64,000 nt of DNA from Lysobacter enzymogenes (GCF_017355525.1 NZ_CP067395.1:2542001-2606000), one strand, 5' to 3'; shown: positions 30,108 through 41,774, numbered from the stretch's first letter. Numbers and translations: made by a program. Notes: generated from the sequence alone by a model not told the origin.

Positions 30108-30593
30108 ATGCGAGTGTCGTTGCCGTTGGCCGTTGCCCTGTCGTTCGCCCTCGCTGCCGCCGCCCACGGCGCCGAGCGTTCCTACGTGCCGCTGCAGCAG
30201 CGCCTGAGCGCCGAGCAGCTCAAGGCCACCGGCCTGGACACGCTGTCGTCGCAGCAGATCCAGCTGCTCGACCAGCTGCTGTCGCAGGACCATGCCAGCG
30301 CGGTCGAGGAAACCGCCAAGCAGGTGCGTTCCGAACGCCGCGGCCTGCTCGACCGCCACGGGCCGGAGGAGCCGCTGGTGAGCCAGCTCAAGGCCGGCGA
30401 GTTCCGCGGCTGGTCCAGCGGCACCGTGCTGGAACTGGAGAACGGCCAGCGCTGGCGGGTCATCGAAGGCTCGCTGTTCATCGGCAAGCCGATCCCGGCG
30501 CCGAAGGTGACCATCCGCCCGGGCTTGATGGGCGGCTGGTACCTGGAGGCCGAGGGACAGACGCAGAAGGCCAAGGTCAAGCGGGTGGAATGA
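30108..30593 (+). CDS. Secreted protein of unknown function, tandem paralogue 2
   Basis: The protein has 161 residues with GGAG upstream. The signal peptide ends at AHGA-ERS (about residue 22). It is homologous to the protein encoded 75 bp upstream: a helical SAEQLKATGLDTLSSQQIQLL segment, a conserved ERRG turn, then FRGWSSGTVLELENGQRWRV and a C-terminal WYLEAEGQ-KAKVKRVE strand pair. The pair probably arose by tandem duplication and then diverged considerably. A strong hairpin follows the stop. The cellular role is unknown. Confidence 0.8.
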   Translation: MRVSLPLAVALSFALAAAAHGAERSYVPLQQRLSAEQLKATGLDTLSSQQIQLLDQLLSQDHASAVEETAKQVRSERRGLLDRHGPEEPLVSQLKAGEFRGWSSGTVLELENGQRWRVIEGSLFIGKPIPAPKVTIRPGLMGGWYLEAEGQTQKAKVKRVE

Positions 30594-30618
30594 GCGGCGG
30601 GCGGCGGCCCGTAGCGAA

Positions 30619-30644
30619 CGAAGGCGGCCGAAAGGCCGCCTTCG
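30619..30644 (+). terminator. Intrinsic terminator after the paralogous pair
   Basis: Perfect eleven-base arms (CGAAGGCGGCC and GGCCGCCTTCG) enclose a GAAA tetraloop and are followed by TCGTTTCGG. Because hrpA converges from the right, the hairpin may serve both directions. Confidence 0.75.
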
Positions 30645-30705
30645 TCGTTTCGGCGCGGCGATGTCGGCGAAAGTCTCGCCTCGGGAACGAAACCCGAAGC
30701 GCGGC

Positions 30706-33700
30706 TCAGCCGCGCAACCCCGCCAACCGCTGCGCCAGCTTCTTCGGCGACACCCCGCCGCGCACGCCCAGTTCCTGCGCGAACAGCGACACGCGCAGCT
30801 CCTCGATCTCCCAGCGCAGCGCCTGCCAGCCCGCGTCGTCGCCGGCGCCGGCCGCGGTCGCCGCGTCGAGCGCGTCGACGAAGGGCTTGAGCTCGAGCAT
30901 GCGCGCCTGATCGCGCACCGGATCGCGCAGCGCGCGTTCGCCGCGGGTCGCCAGCGCCTTGAGGTAGCGCGGGTACTCGGCCAGCGCCGCGGTCGGCACG
31001 TCGCGCAGGAAGCCCGGCGGGGTCAACCGCGCCAGCTGCGCACGCATGTCGTCGAGATTGCCGCTGGCCCAACCCATCAGCGGCGAGTCCAGGCGCGCGC
31101 GCACCTCGGCCACCGCGGCCAGGATCGCCTCGGCCTGGCGCAGCCGCTCCATCGCCTCCGGGAACAGCTTGCGCGCGACCTCGTCGCGGCGCTGCTCGAA
31201 CGCGGCCGCGTCGCGCACCTGCACCAGCTCGGCGTCCTCGCCGAGCAGCGACTGCACCGCGCCGTCGACCAGATCCTCGCGCAAACGGTCGCCGTCGCGC
31301 GGACGATCCAGCGCGGCGCGGCCGCCGGCGTTGCCGGCTTGCGCCTGACGCAGCAGCGAATCGCGCTCCTGGCGCGGCGCGGCCGATTCGATCGCCGCGT
31401 ACAGCAGGCCGATCTTCGGCTGGATCGGCAGCTGCTTGCGCGCCTGCTTGAGCTTTTCCAGCATCGCCAGCGCGAGCAGGCGCCGCACCCCGCGCGGATG
31501 CGCGCGCCAAGCCGCCTCGCGTTCGGCGTGCACGCGCAGCGACACGCTGTCGCCGTCGTCGTGCAGGGCCGGGAACGCCGGCACGCCGGCGGCGCCGGGC
31601 ACCGACATCGGGATCGGCTGCTCGGGGAACGCGGTCAAGCCGCGCTGGCCCAGGCCGTCGGCGGCGCGCGCCGCGAACGCGCGCGCGGCGCGTTCGCCGA
31701 AGCGCGCGCGCAGCTCGTCGAGGTCGCGCGATTCGGCCAGCACGACGGGTTCGCCCTTGGGTTCGCCCTTGCCGCGGCGTCCGTCGCCGCCGCCCGGGTA
31801 TTCGAGCAAACGCAGATTCATGCGCAGATGCGCTTCGATCGAGCCCGGATCGAAATCGGTCGCGGCGATCTCGACCCCGCCGAGCTTGCGCAGGAACCGC
31901 GCCAGGGTGCCGACGAAATCGTCGGCCTCGGGCTTGGGATGGGCTTCGTAGAACGCCTTGGCGAAATCCGGCGCCGGCACGAAATTGCGCCGCAGCGCCT
32001 TCGGCAGCGACTTGATCAGCGCCGCGGCCTTGTCGGCGACGAAACCCGGCGCCAGCCACGACAGCTGCGCCGGGTCGAGCGCGTTGAGCAGGTGCAGCGG
32101 CACCGCCAGGGTCATGCCGTCGTCGGGCGCGCCGGGCTCGAAGCGGTAGCGCACCGCCAGCCTGGCCTGGCCGAGCTGCAGGTACGGCGGGAACCGCGCG
32201 GCCTCGCTCTCGCCGCCGATCATCAGATCGTCGGCGCTCCATTCCAGCGCAGCCTTCTCGTTCGCGGCCAGCTTGTTGTACCAAGCGTCCAGCGCCTGCG
32301 CGTTGTGCACTTGCGGCGGCAGGCGGTCGAGATACCACTGCGCCATCCACTCCTCGTCGACCACCAGGCCGGCGCGGCGCTGCTTGGCTTCTTCTTCGCG
32401 CGCCTTGGCCAGCACGGCGAGGTTGCGCGGCAGGAACCCGGCGCGGGTGTTGATCTCGCCGGTGACCAGCGCGTCGCGGGCGAAGATCGCGCGGCTTTCC
32501 TCGGGATACAGCGCGCCGTAGTGGATCGGCCGCTTCGGCGCCAGCACCAGCCCGAACAGGCTGATCTGCTCGCTGCCGACGACGCGGCCCTGCGAACGCG
32601 ACCAGCGCGGGTCGTGGTGGCGGCGCGCGAGCAGGTGCGAAAGCTCCTGGATCGCCCAGTCCGGCTCGATCGAGGCATTGGTCATCGACCACACCCGCTC
32701 GGTGTCGAGCAGGGTCGCCGACAACAGCCACGGCGGCGGTTTCTTGGCCAGCGGCGAGCCCGGGAACAAGGTGTACTTTCGCCCGCGCGGACCGTCGTAC
32801 AGGCCCTTGTCGCCGCGGAAACCGATCTGGGTCGGCAGGCCAGCGATCAGCGCGCGGTGCAAGGTCGCGTAGCCGGCCGCGTCGAGCGGCTCGGGCGAGG
32901 CCTCGCCGCTGCGCCAGCCGAGTTCGTCGCACAGCAGCTTCAACTGGCGGTGCAGCTCGCGCCACTCGCGCATGCGCAGGAAGCCGAGGAAGTGCTTCTC
33001 GCACCAGCCGCGCAACTTGGATTGAGTGAGTTCCTGATGCGCGTGCTGGTAAGCGTCCCACAGCTTGAGGATGCCGACGAATTCCGAGCGCGGATCGGCG
33101 AACAGCGCATGCGCGTTGTCGGCCGCGGCGCGCTGGTCGGACGGGCGTTCGCGCGGGTCCTGGATGCCGAGGAACGCGGCGATCGCGACCATCTCGCGCA
33201 GGCAGCCGTGCTGGTTCGCGGCCACCAGCATGCGCGCCAGCTTCACGTCGACCGGCAAGCGCGCCATGGTGCGGCCAGTGGCGGTGAGCTTGCGCTGCTC
33301 GTCGACCGCGCCGAGTTCGTTGAGCTGCTGCCAGCCGTCGGCGACGGCGCGGCTGTCGGGCGGTTCCAGGAACGGGAACGCCTCGATATCGCCCAGGCCG
33401 AGCGAGAGCATGCGCAGGATCACGCCGGCCAGCGCGGCGCGGCGGATTTCCGGATCGGTGTAGCGCGGCCGCGATTCGAAATCCGGCTCGCTGTAGAGGC
33501 GGTAGCAGGTGCCTTCGCTGATGCGCCCGCAGCGGCCCTTGCGCTGGTCGGCGCTGGCCTGGCTGATCGGTTCGATGTGCAGCCGGTCGAGCTTGCCGCG
33601 CGGGCTGTAGCGCTTGACCCGGGCCAGGCCCGGGTCGACCACGTAGCGGATGCGCGGCACGGTCAGCGAGGTTTCGGCGACGTTGGTCGCCAGCACGATG

Positions 33701-34785
33701 CGGCGTTTGGGGCCGGGATTGAACACCCGGTCCTGGTCGCGCACCGACAGCCGCGCGTACAGCGGCAGCACTTCGGTCTCGCGGTATTTGCGCCGCTCCA
33801 GCGCCTGGTGCGCGTCGCGGATCTCGCGTTCGCCGGACAGGAAGATCAGCACGTCGCCGCGCGGATCCTCGCGGGTGATTTCGTCGCAGGCCGCGACGAT
33901 GCCGTCGTTGACCGAGCGCTCGCCGCCGCGCGCCTCGCGCGCGCGGCCGTCGGCGCCTTCGCCTTCGCCCTCGCCTTCCAGCGGCCGGTAGCGCACCGAC
34001 ACCGGGTAGCCGCGGCCTTCCACGCTGACCACCGGCGCGCCGTCGAAATGCGCGGCGAAGCGCTCGGTGTCGATCGTCGCCGAGGTCACGATCACCTTCA
34101 GGTCCGGCCGCTTCTTCAGCAGTTGCTTGAGGTAACCGAGCAGGAAATCGATGTTGAGGCTGCGCTCGTGCGCCTCGTCGATGAGGATGGTGTCGTAGGC
34201 CGACAGCCAGCGGTCGGACTGGATTTCGGCCAGCAGGATGCCGTCGGTCATGAACTTGACCGCGGTGCGTTCGCCGACGTTCTCGTTGAATCGCACCTGG
34301 TAGCCGACCGCGCCGCCGAGTTCGGTGTCGAGTTCCTCGGCCACGCGCCGCGCGACCGCGCGCGCGGCGATCCGGCGCGGCTGGGTACAGCCGATCAGGC
34401 CGGCGGCGCCGCGGCCGGCGGCCAGGCACAGCTTCGGCAGCTGGGTGGTCTTGCCCGAACCGGTTTCGCCGGCGATCACCACCACCGGATGCTTGCGGAT
34501 CAGCTCGACGATGCGCTGCGCTTCGGCCGCGATCGGCAAAGCCGGGTCGACCGGCGCCTGCGGCAACGCGGCCGCGCGCGCTTCGCGCTGCGCGGTCGAG
34601 GCGGCCAGCGCGCGCGCGAACGCGTCCTGCGCGGCCGCGTCGCCGGGCTTGCCGCTCCAGCGCGACCACAGCCCGTGCAGGCGCGCGCGGTCGCGGCTCA
34701 GCGCGCCGTCGATGGCGCGGCGGGCCTGCCGTAACGCAGCGCTCGCATCGCCCTGCCTAGACTGTTTGGATTGACTGGTATTCAT
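30706..34785 (-). CDS. hrpA: ATP-dependent RNA helicase HrpA (DEAH box)
   Basis: The protein has 1359 residues, the usual size of HrpA. Walker A GETGSGKT lies at about residues 103-110 and DEAH in ILIDEAHERSLNIDFLL. Motif III is TSATID and motif VI includes QRKGRCGR. The helicase-associated (HA2) and OB-fold regions follow, then the long C-terminal DUF3418-like domain of HrpA. HrpA unwinds RNA and in E. coli helps fimbrial mRNA processing and rescues stalled ribosomes. The gene is divergent from dps; no clear ribosome site precedes its ATG. Confidence 0.95.
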   Translation of the reverse strand: MNTSQSKQSRQGDASAALRQARRAIDGALSRDRARLHGLWSRWSGKPGDAAAQDAFARALAASTAQREARAAALPQAPVDPALPIAAEAQRIVELIRKHPVVVIAGETGSGKTTQLPKLCLAAGRGAAGLIGCTQPRRIAARAVARRVAEELDTELGGAVGYQVRFNENVGERTAVKFMTDGILLAEIQSDRWLSAYDTILIDEAHERSLNIDFLLGYLKQLLKKRPDLKVIVTSATIDTERFAAHFDGAPVVSVEGRGYPVSVRYRPLEGEGEGEGADGRAREARGGERSVNDGIVAACDEITREDPRGDVLIFLSGEREIRDAHQALERRKYRETEVLPLYARLSVRDQDRVFNPGPKRRIVLATNVAETSLTVPRIRYVVDPGLARVKRYSPRGKLDRLHIEPISQASADQRKGRCGRISEGTCYRLYSEPDFESRPRYTDPEIRRAALAGVILRMLSLGLGDIEAFPFLEPPDSRAVADGWQQLNELGAVDEQRKLTATGRTMARLPVDVKLARMLVAANQHGCLREMVAIAAFLGIQDPRERPSDQRAAADNAHALFADPRSEFVGILKLWDAYQHAHQELTQSKLRGWCEKHFLGFLRMREWRELHRQLKLLCDELGWRSGEASPEPLDAAGYATLHRALIAGLPTQIGFRGDKGLYDGPRGRKYTLFPGSPLAKKPPPWLLSATLLDTERVWSMTNASIEPDWAIQELSHLLARRHHDPRWSRSQGRVVGSEQISLFGLVLAPKRPIHYGALYPEESRAIFARDALVTGEINTRAGFLPRNLAVLAKAREEEAKQRRAGLVVDEEWMAQWYLDRLPPQVHNAQALDAWYNKLAANEKAALEWSADDLMIGGESEAARFPPYLQLGQARLAVRYRFEPGAPDDGMTLAVPLHLLNALDPAQLSWLAPGFVADKAAALIKSLPKALRRNFVPAPDFAKAFYEAHPKPEADDFVGTLARFLRKLGGVEIAATDFDPGSIEAHLRMNLRLLEYPGGGDGRRGKGEPKGEPVVLAESRDLDELRARFGERAARAFAARAADGLGQRGLTAFPEQPIPMSVPGAAGVPAFPALHDDGDSVSLRVHAEREAAWRAHPRGVRRLLALAMLEKLKQARKQLPIQPKIGLLYAAIESAAPRQERDSLLRQAQAGNAGGRAALDRPRDGDRLREDLVDGAVQSLLGEDAELVQVRDAAAFEQRRDEVARKLFPEAMERLRQAEAILAAVAEVRARLDSPLMGWASGNLDDMRAQLARLTPPGFLRDVPTAALAEYPRYLKALATRGERALRDPVRDQARMLELKPFVDALDAATAAGAGDDAGWQALRWEIEELRVSLFAQELGVRGGVSPKKLAQRLAGLRG

Positions 34786-34941
34786 CGATAGATCGTCTGC
34801 ATTGCAGCGCTAAAAACAAACCATTTCACTTCCGCGGCGACTGCGCCTATTGTCGCCGCAAAGTCCGGACCCCATAGAAACAACGTCCGGATCGCCGGAA
34901 CCCCGTCCTCCAATGCACGTCCCCCAATGAAGGAGTCGCAC

Positions 34942-35517
34942 ATGGCCAAGTCCAACAAGTCCGACAAGACCCAACCCGGCAAGTCCGGCAAGGAAGCGCC
35001 GGTGAGCCCGGCGGCCTCGCCCGGCCCGGGCGACCGCGGTCCCTCGATCGATATCGGGATCTCGCCGGCCGATCGCAAGAAGATCGCCGAGGGTCTGTCG
35101 CGCTTCCTGGCCGACAGCTACACCCTGTACCTGAAGACCCACAACTTCCACTGGAACGTGACCGGGCCGATGTTCAACAGCCTGCACGTCATGTTCGAGA
35201 CCCAGTACAACGAGCAGTGGACCGCGCTGGACGAGATCGCCGAGCGCATCCGCGCCCTGGGCTTCAACGCCCCGGGTTCGTACGCCGAGTTCGTGCGCCT
35301 GTCCTCGATTCCGGAAGAACCGGGCCTGACCGACGCCGCCGACTGGCGCGAAATGGTACGCCAGCTGGTGGTCGGCAACGAAGCGGTGTGCCGCACCGCG
35401 CGCAAGGTACTCGACCAGGCCGACGACGTCGACGACGCGCCGACCGAGGATCTGCTGACCCAGCGCCTGCAGACCCACGAGAAGTACGCCTGGATGCTGC
35501 GTTCGCTGCTGCAGTAA
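34942..35517 (+). CDS. dps: Dps-family ferritin-like DNA-protection protein
   Basis: The protein has 191 residues. The start at the ATG at 34942 is preferred over one five codons upstream because AAGGAG lies six bases before it. A Lys/Ser/Pro-rich tail of about 40 residues, likely to bind DNA, precedes a four-helix ferritin-like domain. The Dps ferroxidase signature is present: [30 protein letters not shown], with inter-subunit iron ligands His, His, Asp and Glu, and [13 protein letters not shown]. Dps dodecamers oxidise iron with hydrogen peroxide and coat DNA in stationary phase. A terminator follows. Confidence 0.93.
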   Translation: MAKSNKSDKTQPGKSGKEAPVSPAASPGPGDRGPSIDIGISPADRKKIAEGLSRFLADSYTLYLKTHNFHWNVTGPMFNSLHVMFETQYNEQWTALDEIAERIRALGFNAPGSYAEFVRLSSIPEEPGLTDAADWREMVRQLVVGNEAVCRTARKVLDQADDVDDAPTEDLLTQRLQTHEKYAWMLRSLLQ

Positions 35518-35565
35518 GCGCGCCGGGCCCGGCACGGCGAACGCCGGTCGGGCCGCGGCCCCGAA

Positions 35566-35600
35566 GCCCCTCTCCCGCCTCGCGGGGAGGGGCTTTCTTG
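35566..35600 (+). terminator. Intrinsic terminator of dps
   Basis: Arms GCCCCTCTCCCGC and GCGGGGAGGGGC, with one bulged base, are followed directly by TTTCTTGTTT. It lies about 50 bp after the dps stop codon. Confidence 0.85.
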
Positions 35601-35617
35601 TTTGCAGGCCTTGCTCG

Positions 35618-35700
35618 TGGCAGGGCCTTCAGGCCCGACGCTTGCCGGTCCGCCCGCCGCGACCTGGGCCCGAAGCGCCGTGCCTGAAGGCCCTCCCGCA
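35618..35700. repeat. Facing pair of GGGCCTTCAGGCCCGACGC elements
   Basis: One copy lies at 35620-35642 (GCAGGGCCTTCAGGCCCGACG) and an inverted copy at about 35677-35697 (TGCCTGAAGGCCCTCC). It is the same dispersed family as at 27052-27219 and 43434-43460, placed here between dps and recQ. Confidence 0.75.
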
Positions 35701-35788
35701 ACGCCCCGACCCGCCGCCGCGGCGGCTTCCGAGCCCGCGCGCGGCATTCTCCGACCGCCGCGCGCGGCCGCGCCGTTAAACTAGGCCC

Positions 35789-37621
<1,833 letters not shown>

Positions 37622-37677
37622 GCGGCGCGCGGGCGGGTCCCGCGTCGTCGGCCGAGTTTCGCCGTCATCGGATTGGC

Positions 37678-37749
37678 GCGGTCGCGGCTCGCGCCGCTCC
37701 TACAGTCGGATACGAACCCCCCTGCAGGAGCGGCGCGAGCCGCGACCGC
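37678..37749. repeat. REP pair downstream of recQ
   Basis: A perfect 24-base inverted repeat: left arm 37678-37701 (GCGGTCGCGGCTCGCGCCGC plus TCCT) and right arm 37726-37749, separated by 24 bases. It is related to the pair at 24086-24170. The element sits between the convergent ends of recQ and the TpsB gene and could also work as a transcription barrier. Confidence 0.85.
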
Positions 37750-37811
37750 GACACCGCAACCACGGCGCACCCCGCACGGCCGCCGCCCGCCTCACGCCCA
37801 CCGTCGCCGCC

Positions 37812-39533
37812 TCACGGCAACTGATACGAGAAATTCAGATTCCACCGCGGCTTGCGGTCGTCGGTTTCCAACGGCATGTCCGCCGTCGGCTTCGCATACG
37901 CGAAGTCGACGTTGTAATGCTTGTTGTCCGACAAGCGCACGCCCAACGCCACCGTGCCCAGCCGGTTCGGCGCCGGCCGCCGGCCGTCGCTCAGCGACAC
38001 CTGCGCGTGCTGCACGCTGAGGTAAGGCGACACCGCCTTCAGCCAGCGCGTGTCCGGCTTGAAGTTGCGGCTCAGCTCCAGGCCTACGCCCCAGCCGCGG
38101 TCGCCGGAGGTCTCGCCGGGATCGTAGGCCAGGGCGAAGCGGCTGCCGCCGAAGCTGATCTGTTCCGACGACGGCAAGCGGTCGCGGGTGTACTGCGCGG
38201 TCGCGCGCAGCACCGCGAGGTAGCGCTGGTCCTTCCACGCCCGGCTCTGCGCATAGCCGAGGCTGTAGCGGGTGAAGGCCACGTCGCTGGCCGCCGGCAG
38301 GATCGCCCCGCCGATGTTGGTCAGGGTCTCGGCCTTGGCGCCCCAGGCGTCGAGGCCGCGCGCGATCTGCACGCTGACCTGGCGCGCGCGGTCTTTCTTG
38401 GCCTGGGCGAAGTCGAGCCCGGCCTGCACCACCCGGGTCTTGGAGCGCTGCTCCAGGGTCGCGCCGTTGATCGTGTTGAGGTAACGGTCGGACTGGTCGG
38501 CCGCGTACGCGCCCAGCGACAGGAACAGCGAGCGCTCGGTCTCCAGCTTCAGCGGATAGCGCGCGCCGAGCGCGTAACGGTCCTGTTCGACGCGATGGTC
38601 CAGGAACGCCGGCAGCGGCGTCTGGGTGACCGGCACGCCGCGATAGCGCGAACCTTCGGCGCGGCCGATCCAGCCGTCGCTGCCGAACAATTGCTGGTAT
38701 GCGGCGCTGTAGAAACGCTCGTCGCCGCGGCCGTCGGGATACAGCGCCGCCAGGCTCCATTGCTCGGCCAGCGGCGTCAGCGCATTGAGGTTCAGCGTCG
38801 CCAGGCCCTGGGTGCCGGGATGGTTGAATTCCAGCGCCCAGGTGGCATCAAAGCGCTTGGCCGCGACGGTGACGTCGAGCGAGGTCGCGCCGTCGGTGGT
38901 CGTCGGCGCCGGCACGTTGAGGCCGATCTTCGCGCCCGGCAGGAAGCCGAGGATCTGCGAATAGCGTTCGAAGGTCTTCTGCCGCAGCGGCCGGTCGTCG
39001 ACGATGCGCTGGGCGATCGCGCGGATCTTGCGCTCCAGCTTCCCGGCCTTGCCCTGGATGCGCACCTGGGCGACATAGCCTTCCACCGCGACCACCCGCA
39101 CCGCGCCGTCGGCGAAGTCCTGGGTCGGCACGTAGCAGAACGACAGCGCGTAGCCGTGCTTGCGATAGAGCTTGGTGCAGGCGTCGGCCGCGGTCAGCAG
39201 TTGCGCGACGGTGATCTGCCGGCCGGCGAGCGGCTTGAACAGGCCGATCACATCGTCGAACGGCACCGACTTCACCCCCGACACTTCGAATCGCGTCGGC
39301 GTCAGTTCCAGCGCCAGGAACGCGGCCATCTCGGGATTCTGCTGCGGCGCGACCGTGGTCTCGACCTTGGACGGGCCTTTCGGCAGCGGCGCCTGCGGCA
39401 GCGTTTGCAGCGGATTGCCGGTGCTCGGCAATCGCGGCGGGGCGGTTTGGGCGGATGCCGGCAGGTTCGCGTACAAACACGCGGACATCGCCAGCGCGAG
39501 TGGATAGCGCTTTCCCCAAAGCCCTGTAGCCAT
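37812..39533 (-). CDS. ShlB/FhaC/HecB-like two-partner secretion transporter (TpsB)
   Basis: The protein has 573 residues. The start is the ATG at 39531-39533 with AAGGGG upstream. A signal peptide (to about ASA, residue 28) and a Pro-rich linker precede a POTRA-type region (about residues 75-230: FEVSGVKSVPFDDVIGLFKPLAGRQITVAQL, then KIRAIAQRIVDDRPLRQ) and a C-terminal beta-barrel ending in aromatic NFSYQLP. Family members export a partner protein across the outer membrane. The usual L6-loop VRGY/F motif is replaced: the aligned stretch reads GGSRFALAYDPGETSGDRGW (about 462-481), keeping the SGDRGW end but losing the Arg-Gly. The gene 213 bp upstream encodes a collagen-like protein, the only visible candidate substrate. 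Confidence 0.82.
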   Translation of the reverse strand: MATGLWGKRYPLALAMSACLYANLPASAQTAPPRLPSTGNPLQTLPQAPLPKGPSKVETTVAPQQNPEMAAFLALELTPTRFEVSGVKSVPFDDVIGLFKPLAGRQITVAQLLTAADACTKLYRKHGYALSFCYVPTQDFADGAVRVVAVEGYVAQVRIQGKAGKLERKIRAIAQRIVDDRPLRQKTFERYSQILGFLPGAKIGLNVPAPTTTDGATSLDVTVAAKRFDATWALEFNHPGTQGLATLNLNALTPLAEQWSLAALYPDGRGDERFYSAAYQQLFGSDGWIGRAEGSRYRGVPVTQTPLPAFLDHRVEQDRYALGARYPLKLETERSLFLSLGAYAADQSDRYLNTINGATLEQRSKTRVVQAGLDFAQAKKDRARQVSVQIARGLDAWGAKAETLTNIGGAILPAASDVAFTRYSLGYAQSRAWKDQRYLAVLRATAQYTRDRLPSSEQISFGGSRFALAYDPGETSGDRGWGVGLELSRNFKPDTRWLKAVSPYLSVQHAQVSLSDGRRPAPNRLGTVALGVRLSDNKHYNVDFAYAKPTADMPLETDDRKPRWNLNFSYQLP

Positions 39534-39745
39534 GCGCGGCCCCTTGTCGATCGTCGGCAAGCTGCGAAATCGGCGCCGGCCGTCGCGGGGCGACCGCGGG
39601 CGCCGCAAAAGGAAGGCGCGTCGGCCCTGGGCCGGGCGCGCATCCGCAAGACTCTCGTCCAATCTACGTCGTTATGCCGCGGCGGGAACGGCGCATGGCC
39701 GTTCCCGCGCGGCGGATCACACCCCAACCAGAACCCAGCCGACGG

Positions 39746-41215
39746 TTACGGCTTGGCCCCCTTCTTGCCGCCGAGCAGGCCGGTGCCGAGCAGGCCGCCC
39801 TTGTCGTTGCCGCCGGTGGCGTTGCCCAGCACGCCGCCGAGCAGGCCGCCGTTCTGATTGTTGAGCCCGGTCGCCCCGGCTACGCCGTTGACGACCGTGC
39901 TCAGCCCCTGAGTCACAGGCTGCAGCGGCCCGTTGACCGCCGCCGTCGCCGCAGTGCCGACCTGGGTCACGCCGCCGCCGACGCCAGCCACCGCGCCGCC
40001 GACCAAATTGGTCACAGGCGCAAGCGGAGTCGCCGCGCCGGCGCTGGCCAGCCCGGTGCCGACGCCGCCGACCGTAACGCCGATGCCGCCGACCGCGGTG
40101 GTCGCGCCGGCCGCGGTCACGCCGACCGGATTGGCGATCGAACCGGCGTTGCCGAGCCCGGCGGTGATGCCGGTGCCGACCGTGCCGAGGTTGCCGCTGA
40201 GTCCGGTCACCGCACCGCCGACCAGACCGGTCACGCCGGCCGCGCCGCCCGGTACCGGCGCGCCGCTGATCGCCGCGCCGAGACCGGCGCCGGCCGAAGC
40301 CACGCCGCCGACCACGCCGCCCGCGCCGCGCGAGACGTTCGCGACCAGATTGCCGCCGCCGTTGCCGCCGGCGGTGCCGCCGTTGACCTGCAACAGGCCC
40401 GCCACCGGCGTCGCGATCTGGCTCAGCGCGCCGGTCAGCTGCTGCCCGGCCTGCCCTTCGAGCACGCCGCCGAGCTTGCCGCCGACCGTCTTGACCCCGC
40501 CGCCGACGCCCGAGACCAGCCCGCCGGCCGCGCTGGTCAGCGGCTGGATCGGCGATCCCTGGAACGCGCCGACCGTGGCGACGGTCTTGCCGAGGTCGTC
40601 CACGGTGGTGCCGACGTTGACCACCAGATTGTCGACGCCGCCGACCGTGGTGCCGACCGGATTGGCGATGTTGCCGATCTGGCCGAGCCCGCCGCTGGTG
40701 GCGCTGCCGAGGCCGCTGACGGTCTTGCCGAGGTCGTCGACGACCTTGGCCAGGCCTTGCGTGGTCGGGTTGTTGCCGCCGAGCAGCGCCTGGTTCGGAA
40801 TCTGCGCGCCGAGCGAGCTCACCCCGCTGCCGACGCCGGACACCAGATTGCCGACGGTGCTGATGATCGAGCCCACCGCATTGCTGGAGGTGCTGCCCGG
40901 CCCGCCGGGATTGCCCGGACCGCCCGGATTGCCGGGGCCGCCGGGATTGCCCGGGCCACCGGGATTGCCCGGCCCGCCCGGATCGCCGGGGCCGCCGGGA
41001 TTGCCCGGACCGCCCGGATTGCCGGGACCGCCCGGTTCGCCCGGACCACCGGGGCCGCCGGGCTCGCCGGGGCCGCCCGGACCGCCCGGGTTGGGATTGA
41101 AGCTGGATTTGACGCCGCCCGAGCCCGAGCAGCCGGTCGCCGATACCGTGATCGTCAAGATGCACGCGGCCAGCAGGCTGTAGGAAAGGGCCTTACGAAT
41201 GCCTTGGGTGTCCAT
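39746..41215 (-). CDS. Collagen-like, Gly/Val-rich exported (lipo)protein
   Basis: The protein has 489 residues from the ATG at 41213-41215. A hydrophobic signal ends at SATGC (Cys28), an imperfect lipobox. Residues 43-106 are 21 uninterrupted Gly-X-Y triplets, mostly GGP-GNP with GEP and GDP variants, long enough for a collagen-like triple helix. The remaining ~380 residues are low-complexity repeats of Gly, Val, Thr, Ala and Leu ([18 protein letters not shown] type) ending in [11 protein letters not shown]. It is upstream of and probably cotranscribed with the TpsB gene. It lacks the typical TPS hemagglutination domain, so partnership with TpsB is inferred from position. It is likely a surface fibre or adhesin. 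Confidence 0.8.
   Translation of the reverse strand: MDTQGIRKALSYSLLAACILTITVSATGCSGSGGVKSSFNPNPGGPGGPGEPGGPGGPGEPGGPGNPGGPGNPGGPGDPGGPGNPGGPGNPGGPGNPGGPGNPGGPGSTSSNAVGSIISTVGNLVSGVGSGVSSLGAQIPNQALLGGNNPTTQGLAKVVDDLGKTVSGLGSATSGGLGQIGNIANPVGTTVGGVDNLVVNVGTTVDDLGKTVATVGAFQGSPIQPLTSAAGGLVSGVGGGVKTVGGKLGGVLEGQAGQQLTGALSQIATPVAGLLQVNGGTAGGNGGGNLVANVSRGAGGVVGGVASAGAGLGAAISGAPVPGGAAGVTGLVGGAVTGLSGNLGTVGTGITAGLGNAGSIANPVGVTAAGATTAVGGIGVTVGGVGTGLASAGAATPLAPVTNLVGGAVAGVGGGVTQVGTAATAAVNGPLQPVTQGLSTVVNGVAGATGLNNQNGGLLGGVLGNATGGNDKGGLLGTGLLGGKKGAKP
40898..41089 (-). repeat. 18-bp tandem repeat encoding Gly-X-Y triplets
   Basis: About ten units of an 18-bp repeat encode GGPGNP hexapeptides. The third-base choices vary (GGG/GGA/GGC), but the pattern is close enough for slippage, so the number of triplets may vary between isolates. 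Confidence 0.85.
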
Positions 41216-41774
41216 CACGTCCTCCGAATGCAGCCTTGCGCTGCTCCGTGCCCTGAGGTTTGGACGGCCGTGCCTGCGTCTGCGTGGGGCGAGACCGGCT
41301 AAGCGCCGACAACGCACATTCGAGGTGCGAATCTCGTGTGCATCGCGGACAGGCTGCGCCTGTTTATCGTTAAGGGCGCGTGATGAAAACCGTGATGACG
41401 ATCAAGCCGCGGAAGATTTCCGATAGCCGGCATTTCCGGTGAGAAACGGTGATTTTCGTTCACTGTGGCAGACAGAAACGCACTTTGCGCAACGGCCCGG
41501 ACAGCGTCCGACGCGTGACGAAAGTCGCGGAATGCGACGGTGCGCGCGAGGGCGAAAGTCGCAATCTGAAATTGGAAACAAGCCGATGTTCTGCAGGCCA
41601 CCCAACGGCCGCCGCGGTCGTCGACGCGACACGCAAACCGATGTTTACCACGATGCAATTCAGGGGTCCGATGGCGGCGGTCGCGGCGCCGGCGCCGATT
41701 TACGCATTTATTGCAATATTTACGTAAACAGCGGCCCGTGCGTTACGCAAGTAAAAATTGGCAGGAATCGGCAC
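41216..41774. other. Intergenic region with AT-rich palindrome upstream of the collagen-like gene
   Basis: These 559 bp contain no convincing gene. GC content falls well below the surroundings. At 41699-41728 an AT-rich stretch carries TTTACG...CGTAAA arms (41699-41704 and 41723-41728) around TTATTGCAATA, itself nearly palindromic. It may be a promoter or operator for the collagen-like gene, about 480 bp away, or part of the 3' region of the PhzF gene. Confidence 0.45.
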
